Source of the DNA: Spirometra erinaceieuropaei
Taxonomy: Eukaryota > Platyhelminthes > Cestoda > Diphyllobothriidea > Diphyllobothriidae
NCBI GenBank assembly: GCA_902702965.1
Contig: CACRXP010000141.1
Span: forward strand, 1,063,710 to 1,127,709
Reading direction: 5' to 3'
Length of the DNA: 64,000 nucleotides
Of the stretch, positions 34,085-44,649 are shown piece after piece (position 1 is the stretch's first letter; each line of letters begins with the position of its first letter). Under the pieces are notes generated by a model. The model was not told the origin of the DNA. It worked only from the letters and a program-made list of their open reading frames with translations, and made no database searches. A program made the translations under genes and the position numbers.

Positions 34085-34867
34085 CATAGTGAGGTGGACT
34101 TCCGTAGCACCTACCATACACACTCTCTTCCCTCACCCAAGAGGCTACGATGGCAAAACAATGTCGAAGCCAGTGGAGGTAGGTGTGGGCGTGGCGTCCG
34201 ACAAAGTTAGACAACTCCTCTACACCTACCATACACACGACCTGGTTCCCATTACATTTGCCGGACTTTCATGGGGGCGACTAGAATTTCACATGCGTGT
34301 GAATGCCCCTAAAGGTTGAATCAGGAAGGAGCCGTCGCAGCCTGCCTTTCTTTCCCGAGAACAGCCTACTTGTCCCGTCAATTGGCAACCATCTTAACTA
34401 CGACCGATAGCACGTCTTGATAGATTCCAGCGCACCAAACTTATTATTAGTGAGGAATGCGCTGGTGTGCCGTAAGAATGGATTCTCTAGTGTCGGTCCC
34501 ACTTCCAAGGGGCGGGGGGTGGGATTAAGCACAGTGACTGGTGCAGTGTAAAGGCCTCCATACGCCTAAGGAGTGCCACTAAACCCTGGTACAGCAGTGG
34601 TTGTCAGCTTGCATGGATTCAGCGCGACACCATAAATGCCCGCCGTGAGCCCTTGCTTTTGATCCAGCAACCCGCTGTGGGTTCAAGAGGCGTCTGTCGA
34701 AAGTTCGGTCGTCACGGAAGGCAAAGTCCACGGTGATCCTTGCGGAGTGGGCGCAGTAGCGGAGATTTGCGCGTGAATCGGCTTATAGCGGGGTGGACTT
34801 TCGTCGCATCTGCTGCAAGCACTCTGTCCTCCCCTACCGCCTTGTTGCGTTGGCAGACAATGATAGG
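34085..34867. repeat. S3 fragments and F6 repeat
   Basis: 34085-34140 and 34785-34850 match part of S3. 34225-34600 is the F6 relative of 12275-12620 (ACCATACACACGACC and GCACCAAACTTATTATTAG). Confidence 0.45.
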
Positions 34868-35600
34868 GGCGCTCACCGATCGTTCTTACGGAACTCACTC
34901 GTTCCGTTGTGCCTTACGGGCTTTCTCTTGAGCCCCGCCAGCAGCCTCACAGCCGAGCGTAATATAGGCAAAATAGGATTACCGACAAAGACAAGGAAGA
35001 CTGGAATGACCATTTCTGGCTTATTAGCCTTCGTCGGCCAGTCATAGCCAACCCCGAAATTTGGAACAACTGGGGCTCGATTCCGCGACCTGTTGGTTGG
35101 AAGTCCAACTCCTCTAATCAATGGGCCACTGGCTAGTTGTCCTGTCGGTTGTGACCGGGACGTTGGACTTCTAACCAACAGGTCGTGGGATCGAGGTCCA
35201 GGTGCTCCACACTTCGAGGTTGGCCACGACTGGCTCATGACGGCTAATAAGCCAGAAATGGCCAGTCCAGTCTCCCTTGTCTTTGTCGGTAATACCATAC
35301 TGCCTATATCATGCGCCGCTGCGCGGCTGCTGGTTGGGCTCGAGAGAGGGAGCCCGTAAGGCACAACGGGACGAGTGAGTTCCGTAGAAACAATCAGTGA
35401 GCGCCCCTCTACCACTGTATATTTCTCATCGCAACCGACAGGAAAACGAACCCGTGGTTCAGTGGCTCTTAACTAGGAGGTCGCGGGATCGAGTCCCGGG
35501 TGCTCCGCACTTCGAGGTTGGCTATGACTGGCTGACGACGGCTAATAAGCCAGAAATGACCAGTCCAGTGTCCCTTGTCTTTGTCAGTCATGCTATTCTG
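34868..35600. mobile_element. S2 SINE cluster of three units
   Basis: A minus-strand unit (34868-35160) is followed by two plus-strand units (about 35161-35410 and 35411-35600). The second starts abruptly at the anticodon arm CGTTGGACTTCTAACCAAC, sharing the reversed head of the first. The tail GAGTTCCGTA and head GAGCGCCCCTCTACCA run directly into each other, as in a dimeric SINE. A 180-codon minus-strand frame over this cluster is a by-product. Confidence 0.75.
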
Positions 35601-37050
35601 TCTGGCAGACAATGTCAACAAGACCGGGGACAGGCTAGGGTATCTACTGCATACGCAGGCTTGTGAAGAAGCAGCCGCATCCACAAACGAGCTCGGACTG
35701 GTAGCGGACCAGCACATTACGAGGTCATGGGCCGCCCAGTCTGCGTGGGTGTGCCATGGTAACAAAAAGTACTATGAGCAGTCTGCGCTACATCCATGTA
35801 GACAGTGCCCGCTGCGCGTGACTGGGGGGGAGGGCACTGTCAGTTCCTCCTAGCACCAGTATGGCGACTCCGAGGGTTTTCCGCACAAAGCTCGCACACG
35901 TCCTGGCTGCGACGCGTTTGGTGTGGACGCGTCCGCTATATCTCATCTGGGTTGGACAACAAATAGGTCCGTCAACAGGTTGCTATTACCCCCCCCCCTC
36001 CCCCCGAAAAAGGAGGACCGCCCACGATATTCTCAACTGTGGAGATCAGCAAGCGGCTACAGAAAGCCCACACAAGACCACAAATTTACACTGGAGGGGG
36101 GTAATGGTTATATATTCTTGTTGCATTTTTACTGCCTAACCGGGAATTGAAGGGCTGGAGTTTCATTATGTCAAGGATATTGGCTAAAAGCGATTGCATC
36201 TCAGGCATTTTCCGCGCGAATATCCATTCTTTATTGTTTTTTCAGTTTGTTTTTAATGGACAGTAGACTACACTACCTAAGCTGTCGAACACAAACAAAT
36301 GCAACAATTTTGGTGTTATTTTCCGGCTTCTCCTGGGTCGACGTGGAATCGCACCCTGTAAATTGAAAAAAAGCAACCTACCAAGGAAAAGCCATGTACA
36401 GTAGCCACGCTTATAGTTTTCCTTTTCATTTTTGAAAACTTTGTTTGTTCTTACAGTTACAGTCTGGTATCTAATCAGATGTTCCACTAGCATGTGTCAT
36501 CTTACCAGTGTTTTCCGGGAGCATATTTTACCCCATAAATAAGCAGAACTATGATTCAGTACAGATCAGTTAGCCCTTGCAGGCACATTTAAGGGCAGAC
36601 AACTTAAACGGTCGGTCAAGTCTATGTGTTAATTCACTAATAAGCAGTTTCAGTGACTAAATGGCCGAGCCTAAAATCATGCAGCTAACTACACGGTGCT
36701 GCCAGTAGCATCGGTCGCATTCCACAACCATCGCCTCGTCAAAAGTCTGAAGTGAGTGTTTTAATGAGTGTCTTTTTCCCTTTGCGCGCGTCTCAAGGGT
36801 TACGATTGAATCCGAACGGACTTCGATCATTTATAGCATTTCGGCCGAGGAATCGTGAGATTTCAGTTCTCTCCTGAAGAAAAGGACTAGAGAGAGAGAG
36901 GGAGCGAAAGAGACGGGCTGGTACATCCTGATACTTACGACACGTCGTTCTTAGAAGCAGGACGCCAAACGGCGGCCATGGGGTAGCTTCTATGGAACCT
37001 TTGGTTGGTGAACGAAATACCTACGGCGAGCACAAGTTTGCGTATACTCT
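35601..37050. other. Unassigned stretch
   Basis: A 92-codon plus-strand frame (35575-35853) starts in the SINE and has no known domain. C runs at about 35989-36006 and a short AG tract at 36891-36905. No gene or repeat recognised. Confidence 0.35.
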
Positions 37051-37465
37051 GGGCGAAATCGTGTGCGATAGTAAGAGACTGTTAAGGAATGTAACGCGGT
37101 TATCCACTGTGGCTGATGGACTTCGGTCCAAATATTCATACATAAAAACTTCGGTCTGGGCCTATAGACCCTAAATATGCTGATCTACTCCAAGTTCTCA
37201 GTTAATTTCTAAGAAAATTAAAAAGCAACAATTTCTAACTTGGAGTATCTGCCAGAAAGCAGACAGGGAATTCTGGGGGAACCACTGATGAGCCGAACCC
37301 CTCGCAGCTGTGTCATGCAGCGGCAGAATATCGGCGAAACAGGCGTGTATGGCCGCCCAAATATTCGTGCAAAAATTATTTGGTCTGAGCCTATAGACCT
37401 TAAATATACTGACCTATTCCAAGTTCTCAGTGGATTTCTAAGGAAATTGAAAAGCAACAATAAGA
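37051..37465 (+). repeat. HHR-1 tandem array (partial units)
   Basis: Blocks recur at about 229 bp. CCAAATATTC occurs at 37128 and 37357, then TCTGGGCCTATAGACC against TCTGAGCCTATAGACC, then CCAAGTTCTCAG and GAAATTGAAAAGCAACAA-type ends. One full junction unit holds the hammerhead at 37275-37358. The upstream block CGCGGTTATCCACTGTGG also occurs in the minus-strand copy near 58920. Confidence 0.75.
37275..37358 (+). ncRNA. Hammerhead ribozyme motif, HHR-1, core intact
   Basis: All invariant parts of a type I hammerhead are present: box CTGATGA (37285-37291), stem II GCCGA (37292-37296) with TCGGC (37331-37335), and GAAA (37336-37339). Stem III follows as ACA with TGT around loop GGCG (37339-37348), then cleavage triplet GTA (cut after 37349). 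Stem I pairs CCA (37282-37284) with TGG (37350-37352), and beyond an internal loop GGG (37277-37279) with CCC (37356-37358). Stem II is unusually long: 34 bases lie between its strands, with an inner hairpin GCTG/CAGC (37307-37321). Hammerheads in tandem repeats are known from schistosome satellites, Penelope-like elements and retrozymes, where they cut the RNA into units. Activity here is inferred from the fold. Confidence 0.8.
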
Positions 37466-39165
37466 GACTGTGTGATGCTCAAGACAGAGTGTGTCAACGT
37501 CACCGATTTTTCGATCGTCCTGTCACGTCGGTGCATCTTACCTCACCGATGATAACTTGGTCGTCGCTGCGCGTGGCATGATGGTTAGTCATAGGTGAAA
37601 AGTTGAGGTGCCTGTAGAAACGCACGTTTTTTTCACTCGGCCCTCCCTTTGACGCCTTTTGCATCAAAAGACACCAGCAAGGCCGTCAGTTAAGGATTTA
37701 CTTCGCAGAGGACACTTTCCGAGACGGTGTCGTGAGGAGACTGAGTCGAGCCCGGACTGGACACTCTGATATCTTAAACGCCTGGATTCATAGAACATCC
37801 ACCTTTAAAACGTCTTGGGCAACAAAGAGCATCTAATCGGTGCTGTAGTTTGCAAGTATGACCGGCAATACACTTCCCCGTTGCTAATTTATTTACTCGA
37901 AATTACCGACACTTTTTGCATTCCGGATCATGCCGAGTACAGATTTTAACGCGAGCCGGCTTCCTGTCCAAGGAGAAGACGCCCAGGTTTGCAGATAGCC
38001 CGTCTGATGACTGATTTGCGTTTCTCAACACAATTATATTACAAAGGTCTCAGGCTCTAACTCAGGGTACTTTGGTGTTCTCTCGCTGGGCGCCTGAATG
38101 AACCCCATAGATGGCAACAGGACTGCCTTAACCTTGCTTCTTGTACTTGGACATATAACATTTTAAACATTACCTGGTCAAAACTGGGTACTAATCTACC
38201 CGTTCCTGCTTCTTTCAGGCGATAAAAGGCCATTAGTAAACACGGTAACCGGACCTACAATACGGGTACCGATCCACGAGTGAAGCTCTCATTGCTTTGT
38301 CCGTGGTGTTGGGTCCTATAAACATATTGTCTGGCTGAGTAAATACGACTGAAGGAGCCCTTTATGATTAATCAACTCACTCAGTGGTCAATGGAAGGCG
38401 CAATCGGCTTTCAGCAGACTCTGTGTTGGGGTTGTGAATGATTGCACAGCTTATTGTCTCATCCGCTAGCCACACCACCGTTTCCTTCCCTCTCGCCCCA
38501 CAACCCTCATTGTTAATTAGGCCGCGGGAGACTGTTCGCTACTGTCGGAGTGATTTACCATTAAGCCTCCCCCCCTATTGAGACAGTCCATCCAGTCTTC
38601 ACTCTTTCTCCCACACGCCCCTGGGGGCTAATGATTCGGGTCAGGTCGCCAGAACTCTGTTGCCAGGCTACTTGGTGCGACAGCAACCGACGGAAACGGC
38701 AAACGCCTCACGCTTCTGAGAGAGGAACACATCAGTCCTTTTCGACGCGTGGGGCTCTCAGCAGTCGACCACCCCCTCTTCTCCTCTTTCGGCAAGCCTC
38801 TCGTCCCCCGACAGACTCCGAACTTCGACGCCGCACATTATCATATTCGACCTCACGATGGCGGCAGTGGTGGTGGTGGTGGTGGTGACGGGGTGGGGGG
38901 AGGGGGCATGAAACACGTCATGAGGCTGAGAGTGGAGATATGGCAACCGCAACTCTCCTGATTACGGGCTTAAGTGCGCTCGTACTTTACTGGCTGCCAG
39001 TGAATAGAAGCCACGTGTGTTGGTAATTGAAAATCCCCGGTTCCACGACAATTCCTTCCTCTTCCGTCAGGTCACCAACGTGCCAGTCCACTTCAGTCCC
39101 CACTAGAGGCCAGACTTTTCACGCCGGAGCAGGAGGTTACAGCTTTTTTCTTCCACTGCGGCAAC
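37466..39165. other. Unassigned stretch with GGT microsatellite
   Basis: A (GGT)n tract lies at about 38869-38888. Frames around 38631-38961 are driven by it. No gene recognised. Confidence 0.35.
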
Positions 39166-39280
39166 AGCGATACGAAAATGGAGTTCAGGCAGTCATAAAA
39201 TCAAAGACAAGACGGGTTGGTTACTTGCCGGAGCCGAATCTACATGCTCATGCAGAAGAGCATAGTTGGCGGTGATTTAC
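39166..39280 (+). repeat. Direct repeat, copy 1
   Basis: ATGGAGTTCAGGCAGTCATA...GGTTACTTGCCGGAGCCGAA recurs at 39752-39840 with few changes. The two copies bracket an HHR-2 element. Confidence 0.7.
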
Positions 39281-39420
39281 TTATCTTCTTTTGTCTCTGA
39301 TGATGGATTCGAGCAGGAATCCGAAACGTCAGGTGAATAAAGCTCATGTCCCAACGATCGTGTCTCCTTCTGCACGGCTGCTTCCTGGGTCTCGTCTCTT
39401 CGCTTCTATTAGAAACGACT
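39281..39420 (+). ncRNA. HHR-2 repeat with hammerhead-like motif, best copy
   Basis: The motif spans 39290-39337. Stem I TTTGTCT (39290-39296) pairs with AGGTGAA (39331-39337), with some G-U pairs. Box CTGATGA is at 39297-39303, and stem II GGATTC (39305-39310) pairs with GAATCC (39317-39322). GAAA is at 39323-39326, followed by CGTC, giving a GTC cleavage triplet at 39328-39330. One extra T (39304) lies between the box and stem II. Stem III is only the self-complementary ACGT, too short for one molecule, so cutting would need a dimer, as reported for some minimal hammerheads. Downstream AATAAAGCTC and GATCGTGTCTCC are shared by all copies. Similar motifs mark the terminal repeats of Penelope-like elements, hence my tentative assignment. 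Confidence 0.6.
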
Positions 39421-39751
39421 GTCTCGGACAATGCCTGGAAAATAAGGATCAGTATGGCGATATCAGCCGTGAAATGACGATGAGGTGTTGGTCAGTGCGT
39501 TGGGACAGCAGTCTGCGCATTTCCCCGCAGATAACCTTTCTACTTCTCTAACAGATATGCTCGAAGTGCGTTTAGGGAGTTCGAGCATGCGCCCCCGACA
39601 TGGGCTTCCCGATGCTGGATTTAATTATTAGGAACTGTTCGGGTAAATATGCAGACTACACTTGGTACCTTATTTGTTGTGAGGTATCACCGGGAACTGG
39701 CTTCGAAAGTCGAACTCCTCTACATCACCATCCAGTCTGCTTGTTGATAAG
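39421..39751. other. Unassigned stretch between direct repeats
   Basis: Nothing recognised. Confidence 0.3.
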
Positions 39752-39840
39752 AATATGGAGTTCAGGCAGTCATAAAATCAAAGGCAAGGCGGGTTGGTTA
39801 CTTGCCGGAGCCGAATTCACATGCTCAGGTGGTGATTTAG
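39752..39840 (+). repeat. Direct repeat, copy 2
   Basis: Second copy of the 39166-39280 block (GAGTTCAGGCAGTCATAAAA). Confidence 0.7.
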
Positions 39841-40737
39841 TTGCGTCTGTATCAAACTGTTTACCCAGAGTTTCGTTTAGAAATAAAAGCATTCAGTTAG
39901 TTGAAGCAAACGGACTGATAAGCCCTGAGTATGAAGTCGTGAGGCCTTTAGCAATTGGGGTATTGAATGTACTCCGACTCCCACAACCACCAGACCAAAC
40001 TCCGATTAACAGGCGATGCGGGGAACACCAGAAAGGGGGATTTATTCTGTACAGAACCGTGCCCTCTAGCAAGACCAGGGCGTGTGCTGGCGCTATTCGG
40101 TCAGGTCTGAGAGGCAGTGCGTCTAGGTGGTCTGCTGCTTCTATAGGCTTGCCGCAGCGAGTTCCAGGGCTTCGTGTCCTAGTCCGCCTGCATTGTGGCA
40201 TGTAAGTTGTGGGTCGCTGTGACCGCCTGGAATGCTGTGCACGTGTCTGTTTTGCGGTCAGCCCAGGCAATCGATACCTCAGAGCACCTGGAGGTGTATG
40301 TAGGGAAAGTGGATGACCTTGGAACGGCAAGACGTTGAGAAAAGATGCTTCATGCCATCTAGTCCCTCGAACCAGTGGCTGGAAGCTCGATTTCATCCGA
40401 CAGCAATCCTTCTTCCGTCGCGCCAGCCCAAACTACCCACAGGTGAATACCTCGTTGGCATTCCGCATTCTGTGATTTGAATACCAACATTCCTTTACAA
40501 ACCTTTGATGAGCGAATCATTTATCGTCTGTGGCAACTGTTGAACCCTGCCATTCACGCTATTCCGCGTATGTTAACCAGGGATACGATGTGAAATTTAG
40601 CGCCCGGATCATCCTCATCCTCATCAACACCATCGCCGTCGTCATCATTGTGGGTAGCTTCCCAGTTGAACTTACATCATATTGTGACATCTTGAAACTT
40701 CAGCATGTAGCATACGGTTCGTCCTCGCCGCGGTACC
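39841..40737. other. Unassigned stretch with two opposed frames
   Basis: Open frames of 201 codons (39600-40205, plus) and 167 codons (39893-40396, minus) overlap. Neither has a recognisable domain and the plus frame runs through the direct repeat, so I do not call a gene. A short CATCCT-type microsatellite lies at 40605-40645. Confidence 0.35.
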
Positions 40738-41080
40738 CTATTCAACACAAAGTTGAGGATGCAGAAGGCTGTTATCCTGACAACGACCTTGTGCGTCCGG
40801 AAGAATGCTGAAGGTCAAGTAGCAGGAAACAATCTCCGGCACTGAGATCCCGCATACAACGGATTTCCTTGGTATTCATGCCTGCTAAAGCAGATGCAAC
40901 TACGATGGGGCGGTCACATAGTGGGGATGGACAATGAACACCCGCCCAAGGGGCTATCCTATGGCGACTTAGTTACGGGTGCTCGCAGACAAGCGATCAA
41001 TAACGTCGCCACAAAAACACTTTAAATACTTCTGCCGAGTACCTGTAAATCAATCCGAGACCTTGGAGGAGCTCGCTGAT
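40738..41080 (+). pseudogene. RTE-like reverse transcriptase C-terminal fragment
   Basis: It is a decayed second copy of the LINE at 7707. It encodes TKLRMQKAVILTT in one frame and, from about 40897, QLRWGGHIVGMDNEHPPKGL followed by SYGDLVTGARRQ in another. Compare [15 protein letters not shown] and LRWSSHLVRIDDE in the first copy. Deletion of the GAETW part, frameshifts and stops make it non-functional. It carries the extreme C-terminus, which the first copy lacks. Confidence 0.75.
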
Positions 41081-41189
41081 GATTGACAGGCATGGTGCAC
41101 TGCTGTAAAGATGGCGGCCGCTGCCAATGCAAAGGTAGTGGTCTCCAAAGCTCAGTATGTACTACGGACAAATTATGTCAGCACTCCAC

Positions 41190-41330
41190 GGAAGCGAAGA
41201 GACGAGTCCCAGGAAACAGTCGTGAAGAAGGGGACACGACCACTGGGACAAGAACTTTATTAGCCCGGCGTTTTGGATCCTCACTCGAATTCATCAACAC
41301 GCCGATTTTTGGAGTCCGTCCTTAAGTATA
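41190..41330 (-). repeat. HHR-2 repeat, decayed
   Basis: In its own direction: TTGATGAATTCGAGTGAGGA, then CAAAACGCCGGGCTAATAAA. The hammerhead boxes are mutated. The downstream TCTTGTCCCAGTGGTCGTG block is conserved. Confidence 0.6.
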
Positions 41331-41334
41331 AGTC

Positions 41335-41610
41335 ACACACACACACATCAGGTGACCTGACTCACGGGATATGAGCTGAAATTGCGAAATGTGATTTTGG
41401 TTAGAAAGGACTATCTGGGTGGGGTTGTAATATTGAGTAGCACGCGGCAGAATTATCACCCCAGGATGCTGGCTTTTGTGAATGCACTTCTCACCGGTCA
41501 CTCGCGAGAATTAAATTCTCCGTGTGGATGTTTCTAGTGGTTTACGATGCTCTCGTAAATTCAAACAAATTTTAGGCAAGACGTGGACAAGAACACCCCA
41601 ATGAACTCGT
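41335..41610. mobile_element. MITE-B-like left half, diverged, after (AC)n
   Basis: A short AC tract (41335-41346) precedes GGTGACCTGACTCACGGGAT and arm words (AGGATGCTGGCTTTTGTGAA, GAATGCACTTCTCACC). Confidence 0.45.
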
Positions 41611-42149
41611 TTCGAAGAAAAGCGTGTGTTATACGGATTTTCTAATCGAGAAAGGGCATTTTGACGCTCAAAAGCGTGCAATTGTGAGGGTTTTGAAAGG
41701 AGTGAAGTGTCTATTTAAATACCATCGTATCGGTACGTTGATTAAGGCTGATTATGAACTATACGACGTGGCCCATATGCATTGCACGATTTTGGTAGTC
41801 CTCTATGGTTCCTTCTTAGTGGCAGAGAGTAAAGAATAATTTTTCTTGAATGGAAAGTGTACAGTATGTAGTTTAGAAACCATAGACGCATGCGCAACGG
41901 CAGGGACCGGGTACGAGAATGCGAACCTCCCTCCCCCCCGTACTACAAGTGGCATTGCGCTAAATTCCAGCAAGAGTGCCCATTCCTGTGTCCTAACCTT
42001 AACCCCTAGCCCCATCCTTACCTGAACATAGGCGCAAGGTCGTCCGTGCTACGGGGAAGGGGCATATTCCTGTGCCCTACCGAGTAGAAAATGTGGCAAC
42101 GTAGGCTTCTATGAGTACACGAAAGCATACTTTTTTGCCTGCTCTCTAT
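41611..42149. other. Unassigned stretch
   Basis: Plus-strand frame of 71 codons at 41624-41839, no domain. CCTAACCTTAACCCCTAGCC at 41991-42010 is telomere-like in style. Confidence 0.3.
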
Positions 42150-42375
42150 AAAATGTGCTTACAGTTACAGAGGCACAGAAATTCAATAGAAAATGTACAT
42201 TATGTAAGCAATCATTTTCGGCGGCTGCGACTACCGCAGGTGGTCAGACAGACGTGTACTCAAAAGCCGGCATCCCCCAAGCGACTGGAATATCTCTGGA
42301 TTATGTGCTGCATGATAATTAATAGTGCAACGCCACCTAATTAATCCTCTCGAATAGGAGTCATGTTTCAGATGA
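42150..42375. mobile_element. MITE-A/B-like right half, diverged
   Basis: Arm words CAAAAGCCGGCATCC, TGCTGCATGATAATTAATAG and CACCTAATTAATCC. No terminal CTGTA end. Confidence 0.5.
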
Positions 42376-42835
42376 GTAACGTCGTTTTCTGTAACTAGGT
42401 GACTGCCGGAACGATGAGGCAGGTGTTCAGTACTTTTTATTAGCATGAGAAGTGCCACTGCGTGGGTGGGCAACAATGGGATGGCGGCTCAAACGCCCAC
42501 GCGGGGCCAGTACATTGAGGACCGTCAGGACAATGCAGCCGAGTAGGATAGATGGGCTTGAGTGCGGTGCCTCGGACGAAAAAGACTAAGGGGGGCAAGC
42601 AGCTGAATCGGCGTTAGTGCCGAGACTGACTGAACAAATGCCCGCCACCTGAGAAGGCGGAATGGTCCGACGAAATACTGACGTCTCGGGGAGCTTGGTC
42701 GGCTCACTACTGACAAATCACAGAATGCGAACAGAAATTCAAATGACTTACCGAGCTAGTCGGCACTGAACTGAACGATTTTCGTCCTGTTCCACAATCT
42801 CAGACTTTTGATGGATGGCTGATGAGCTTAAGAAC
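42376..42835. other. Unassigned stretch
   Basis: Nothing recognised. Confidence 0.3.
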
Positions 42836-43390
42836 TAGGAGACACGATTGCTGAAACAAGGGTTTTATTCCCCTGACGTTTCAGATTCCTGCTCGAGCCC
42901 ATCACCAGAGGCAGTAGCAGATACGGGTGTTTCATGCACAAGGAGCTGCAGTATTTATGGGATGCAGTCGCCAGGCTACCGCATACCTATGAATATTCAC
43001 GGCCCTCCCCCCTCATCAGGGATCGTTGCACTTGGTGTGTTGACTGTTTGATAACCGACATTCGTGTCGTTAATCGTAGCAATTCCATCACGAGCGCTTG
43101 ATGTTGATGGAATGAGAGCTCGACCATCTGACCCACCGACCCTGCCGTTGGGACCAGTGTCCGCCTGTGCGTCCCCCGCGAAGCTAATTACTCCGCCTAA
43201 GCGGGGGACAACCGTGATTTTTCATAGGTATGCGGTAGCATAGAGACTGTTCCTGTACATTCTGCAGCGCCTTGTGCACGGACTACCCGTATCTGCTGTT
43301 GTCTCTAATTATGGGTTTGAACAGGAATCCGAAACGTCAGGCGAAAAAAGCCCTTTTCCGTGTCTCCTTCTTCATGCAAGCGCTCAATCC
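42836..43390. mobile_element. HHR-2 repeat inverted pair
   Basis: A minus-strand terminus (42836-42990; box CTGGTGA, GAAACGTC intact) and a plus-strand terminus (43225-43385; CTAATTA, GGAATCCGAAACGTCAGG) enclose about 240 bp. The enclosed GATCGTTGCACTTGGTGTG...CCATCTGACCCACCGACCC block recurs beside the copy at 58395-58790. Two termini in opposite orientation are known for some Penelope-like insertions. Confidence 0.6.
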
Positions 43391-43754
43391 CCGTCATCGA
43401 GCGCAGGTTGACCTTGCTGGCCAGCTTGGGACCCAACGCAATGTCACCTGAAACACCGTCACTGTGGCCACCTCTAGCATCACTAATGATGACACTGCCA
43501 CCATCCAGCAAAATATCCCCGGCAATGTGGCCTTATTCCAACCTGTCCACATTTCGAGTGCATATTTGAATCCGGCAACGACTTGGTCGGTCAGTTGCGG
43601 ATCCATCGCACTGAGATCGACAAGCCCGTGCCTGGAGTTCCAACAAACACCCGTCACGCACACTTCTCCTGCCCACACTGCCCCACTGTGCCTCCGTGAA
43701 AGTAGTATCCGGTGAAAAATCACAGTAGAGAGACCACATCATCAAGCTGCATCC
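43391..43754. other. Unassigned stretch
   Basis: Opposed frames of 83 and 109 codons, no recognised domain. Confidence 0.3.
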
Positions 43755-44062
43755 GCTCTGGCCCAAGACAGTTCGACCGTCGTTGCCGACGATATCCACC
43801 GTGTGCTCCATAGCAAGGTAGAACGGGAACGGTGACTTGTGCATAAATTAGTCTTTAGTTAATGTGGACATGCACAGTATCTACCGCGCCCTCTCCTCCT
43901 CCCCCACCTGGACCCGGTGTCAAGGCAGAGCCAAGAAGACCGGAGGCGGGGGAGGGCGCGACTGGATGGCACGGTCGAGCCCGCACCTTGGCGCTCCACT
44001 TCACACTCCCTGGTCCACACAGCAAATGACCAGGTTTTTGGCCAACAACAACAACAACAACA
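43755..44062 (+). mobile_element. S3 repeat, most complete first part
   Basis: It runs from the head CAGTTCGACCGTCGTTGCCG through GGTGACTTGTGCATAAATTA and GACCCGGTGTCAAGGCAGAG to CCTGGTCCACACAGCAAATG, ending in (CAA)6 at 44043-44060. No protein similarity, no tRNA boxes that I can see. Confidence 0.7.
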
Positions 44063-44262
44063 ATGGGGGTGGCAAGAGTCCCAGTGTGCGCGACGGCTGT
44101 CCGCAACCGGGTCTGCCACCGCACCCCCAAATGTCGACATTTGTTATGATGCGAACTCCAATAACGCCTGACAGGATTCGAAGTGGCCCCCCGTTTGGGG
44201 GGGGGGGCACACCACGCACACCCATCCCTCGGCCACATGTGAACATACTGCATAATACGCAA
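44063..44262. other. Unassigned, G run
   Basis: CCCCCCGTTTGGGGGGGGGG at about 44190-44209 is a short inverted repeat of homopolymers. Nothing else. Confidence 0.3.
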
Positions 44263-44649
44263 TTACACGTCTCTCTCTCCCACAGCAGGCATGAGATCAA
44301 CTTTGTCACTACCGAAACGTCGCATGTCAGTAAATGCACACCTCCCTTGCAGGGGAAGCATGTCTTTTGATCTAGTCGGGGACAGGGTGGCATCCTCCCG
44401 CCAAACTTTATCAGCCGAGACCAGGAGCATACAATGTCCACTAATCTCATTACAGGGACGAGCATACTCCTGCAGCGTTGTCTTTGAGCTAAAGTCAATA
44501 GTTTTGACATGGTGATCAATAGTAACTGTTGACGGAAAGTCTACAGATTGCTGCTGACAAGACATGAGCTCTGTGGGCCCGGTGGTGGAGTGTATAATTG
44601 AAATCGATCGATAATGCGATGACCGAGACCCAGATCTCAGGCGCTCCAC
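44263..44649 (-). CDS. Unrecognised 128-codon frame, possible exon
   Basis: This minus-strand frame is not low complexity and lies outside all repeat families recognised here. The translation has a mixed composition (for example SVDFPSTVTIDHHVKTID and GHCMLLVSADKVWRED) and could be an exon or a remnant of an unknown element. I see no signal peptide, membrane segment or known motif. No upstream exon or clear splice sites could be paired with it. It may equally be a chance frame. Confidence 0.2.
   Translation of the reverse strand: MERLRSGSRSSHYRSISIIHSTTGPTELMSCQQQSVDFPSTVTIDHHVKTIDFSSKTTLQEYARPCNEISGHCMLLVSADKVWREDATLSPTRSKDMLPLQGRCAFTDMRRFGSDKVDLMPAVGERDV

Noticed and set aside
34873..35415. 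180-codon minus-strand frame
   Set aside because: It lies wholly inside a cluster of S2 SINEs of mixed orientation.
39600..40396. Overlapping frames of 201 (plus) and 167 (minus) codons
   Set aside because: They oppose each other, the plus frame crosses a dispersed direct repeat, and neither shows a known domain.
44001..44519. 172-codon minus-strand frame
   Set aside because: It runs through the end of S3, a CAA tract and a G run; the 128-codon frame in another phase looks more protein-like.
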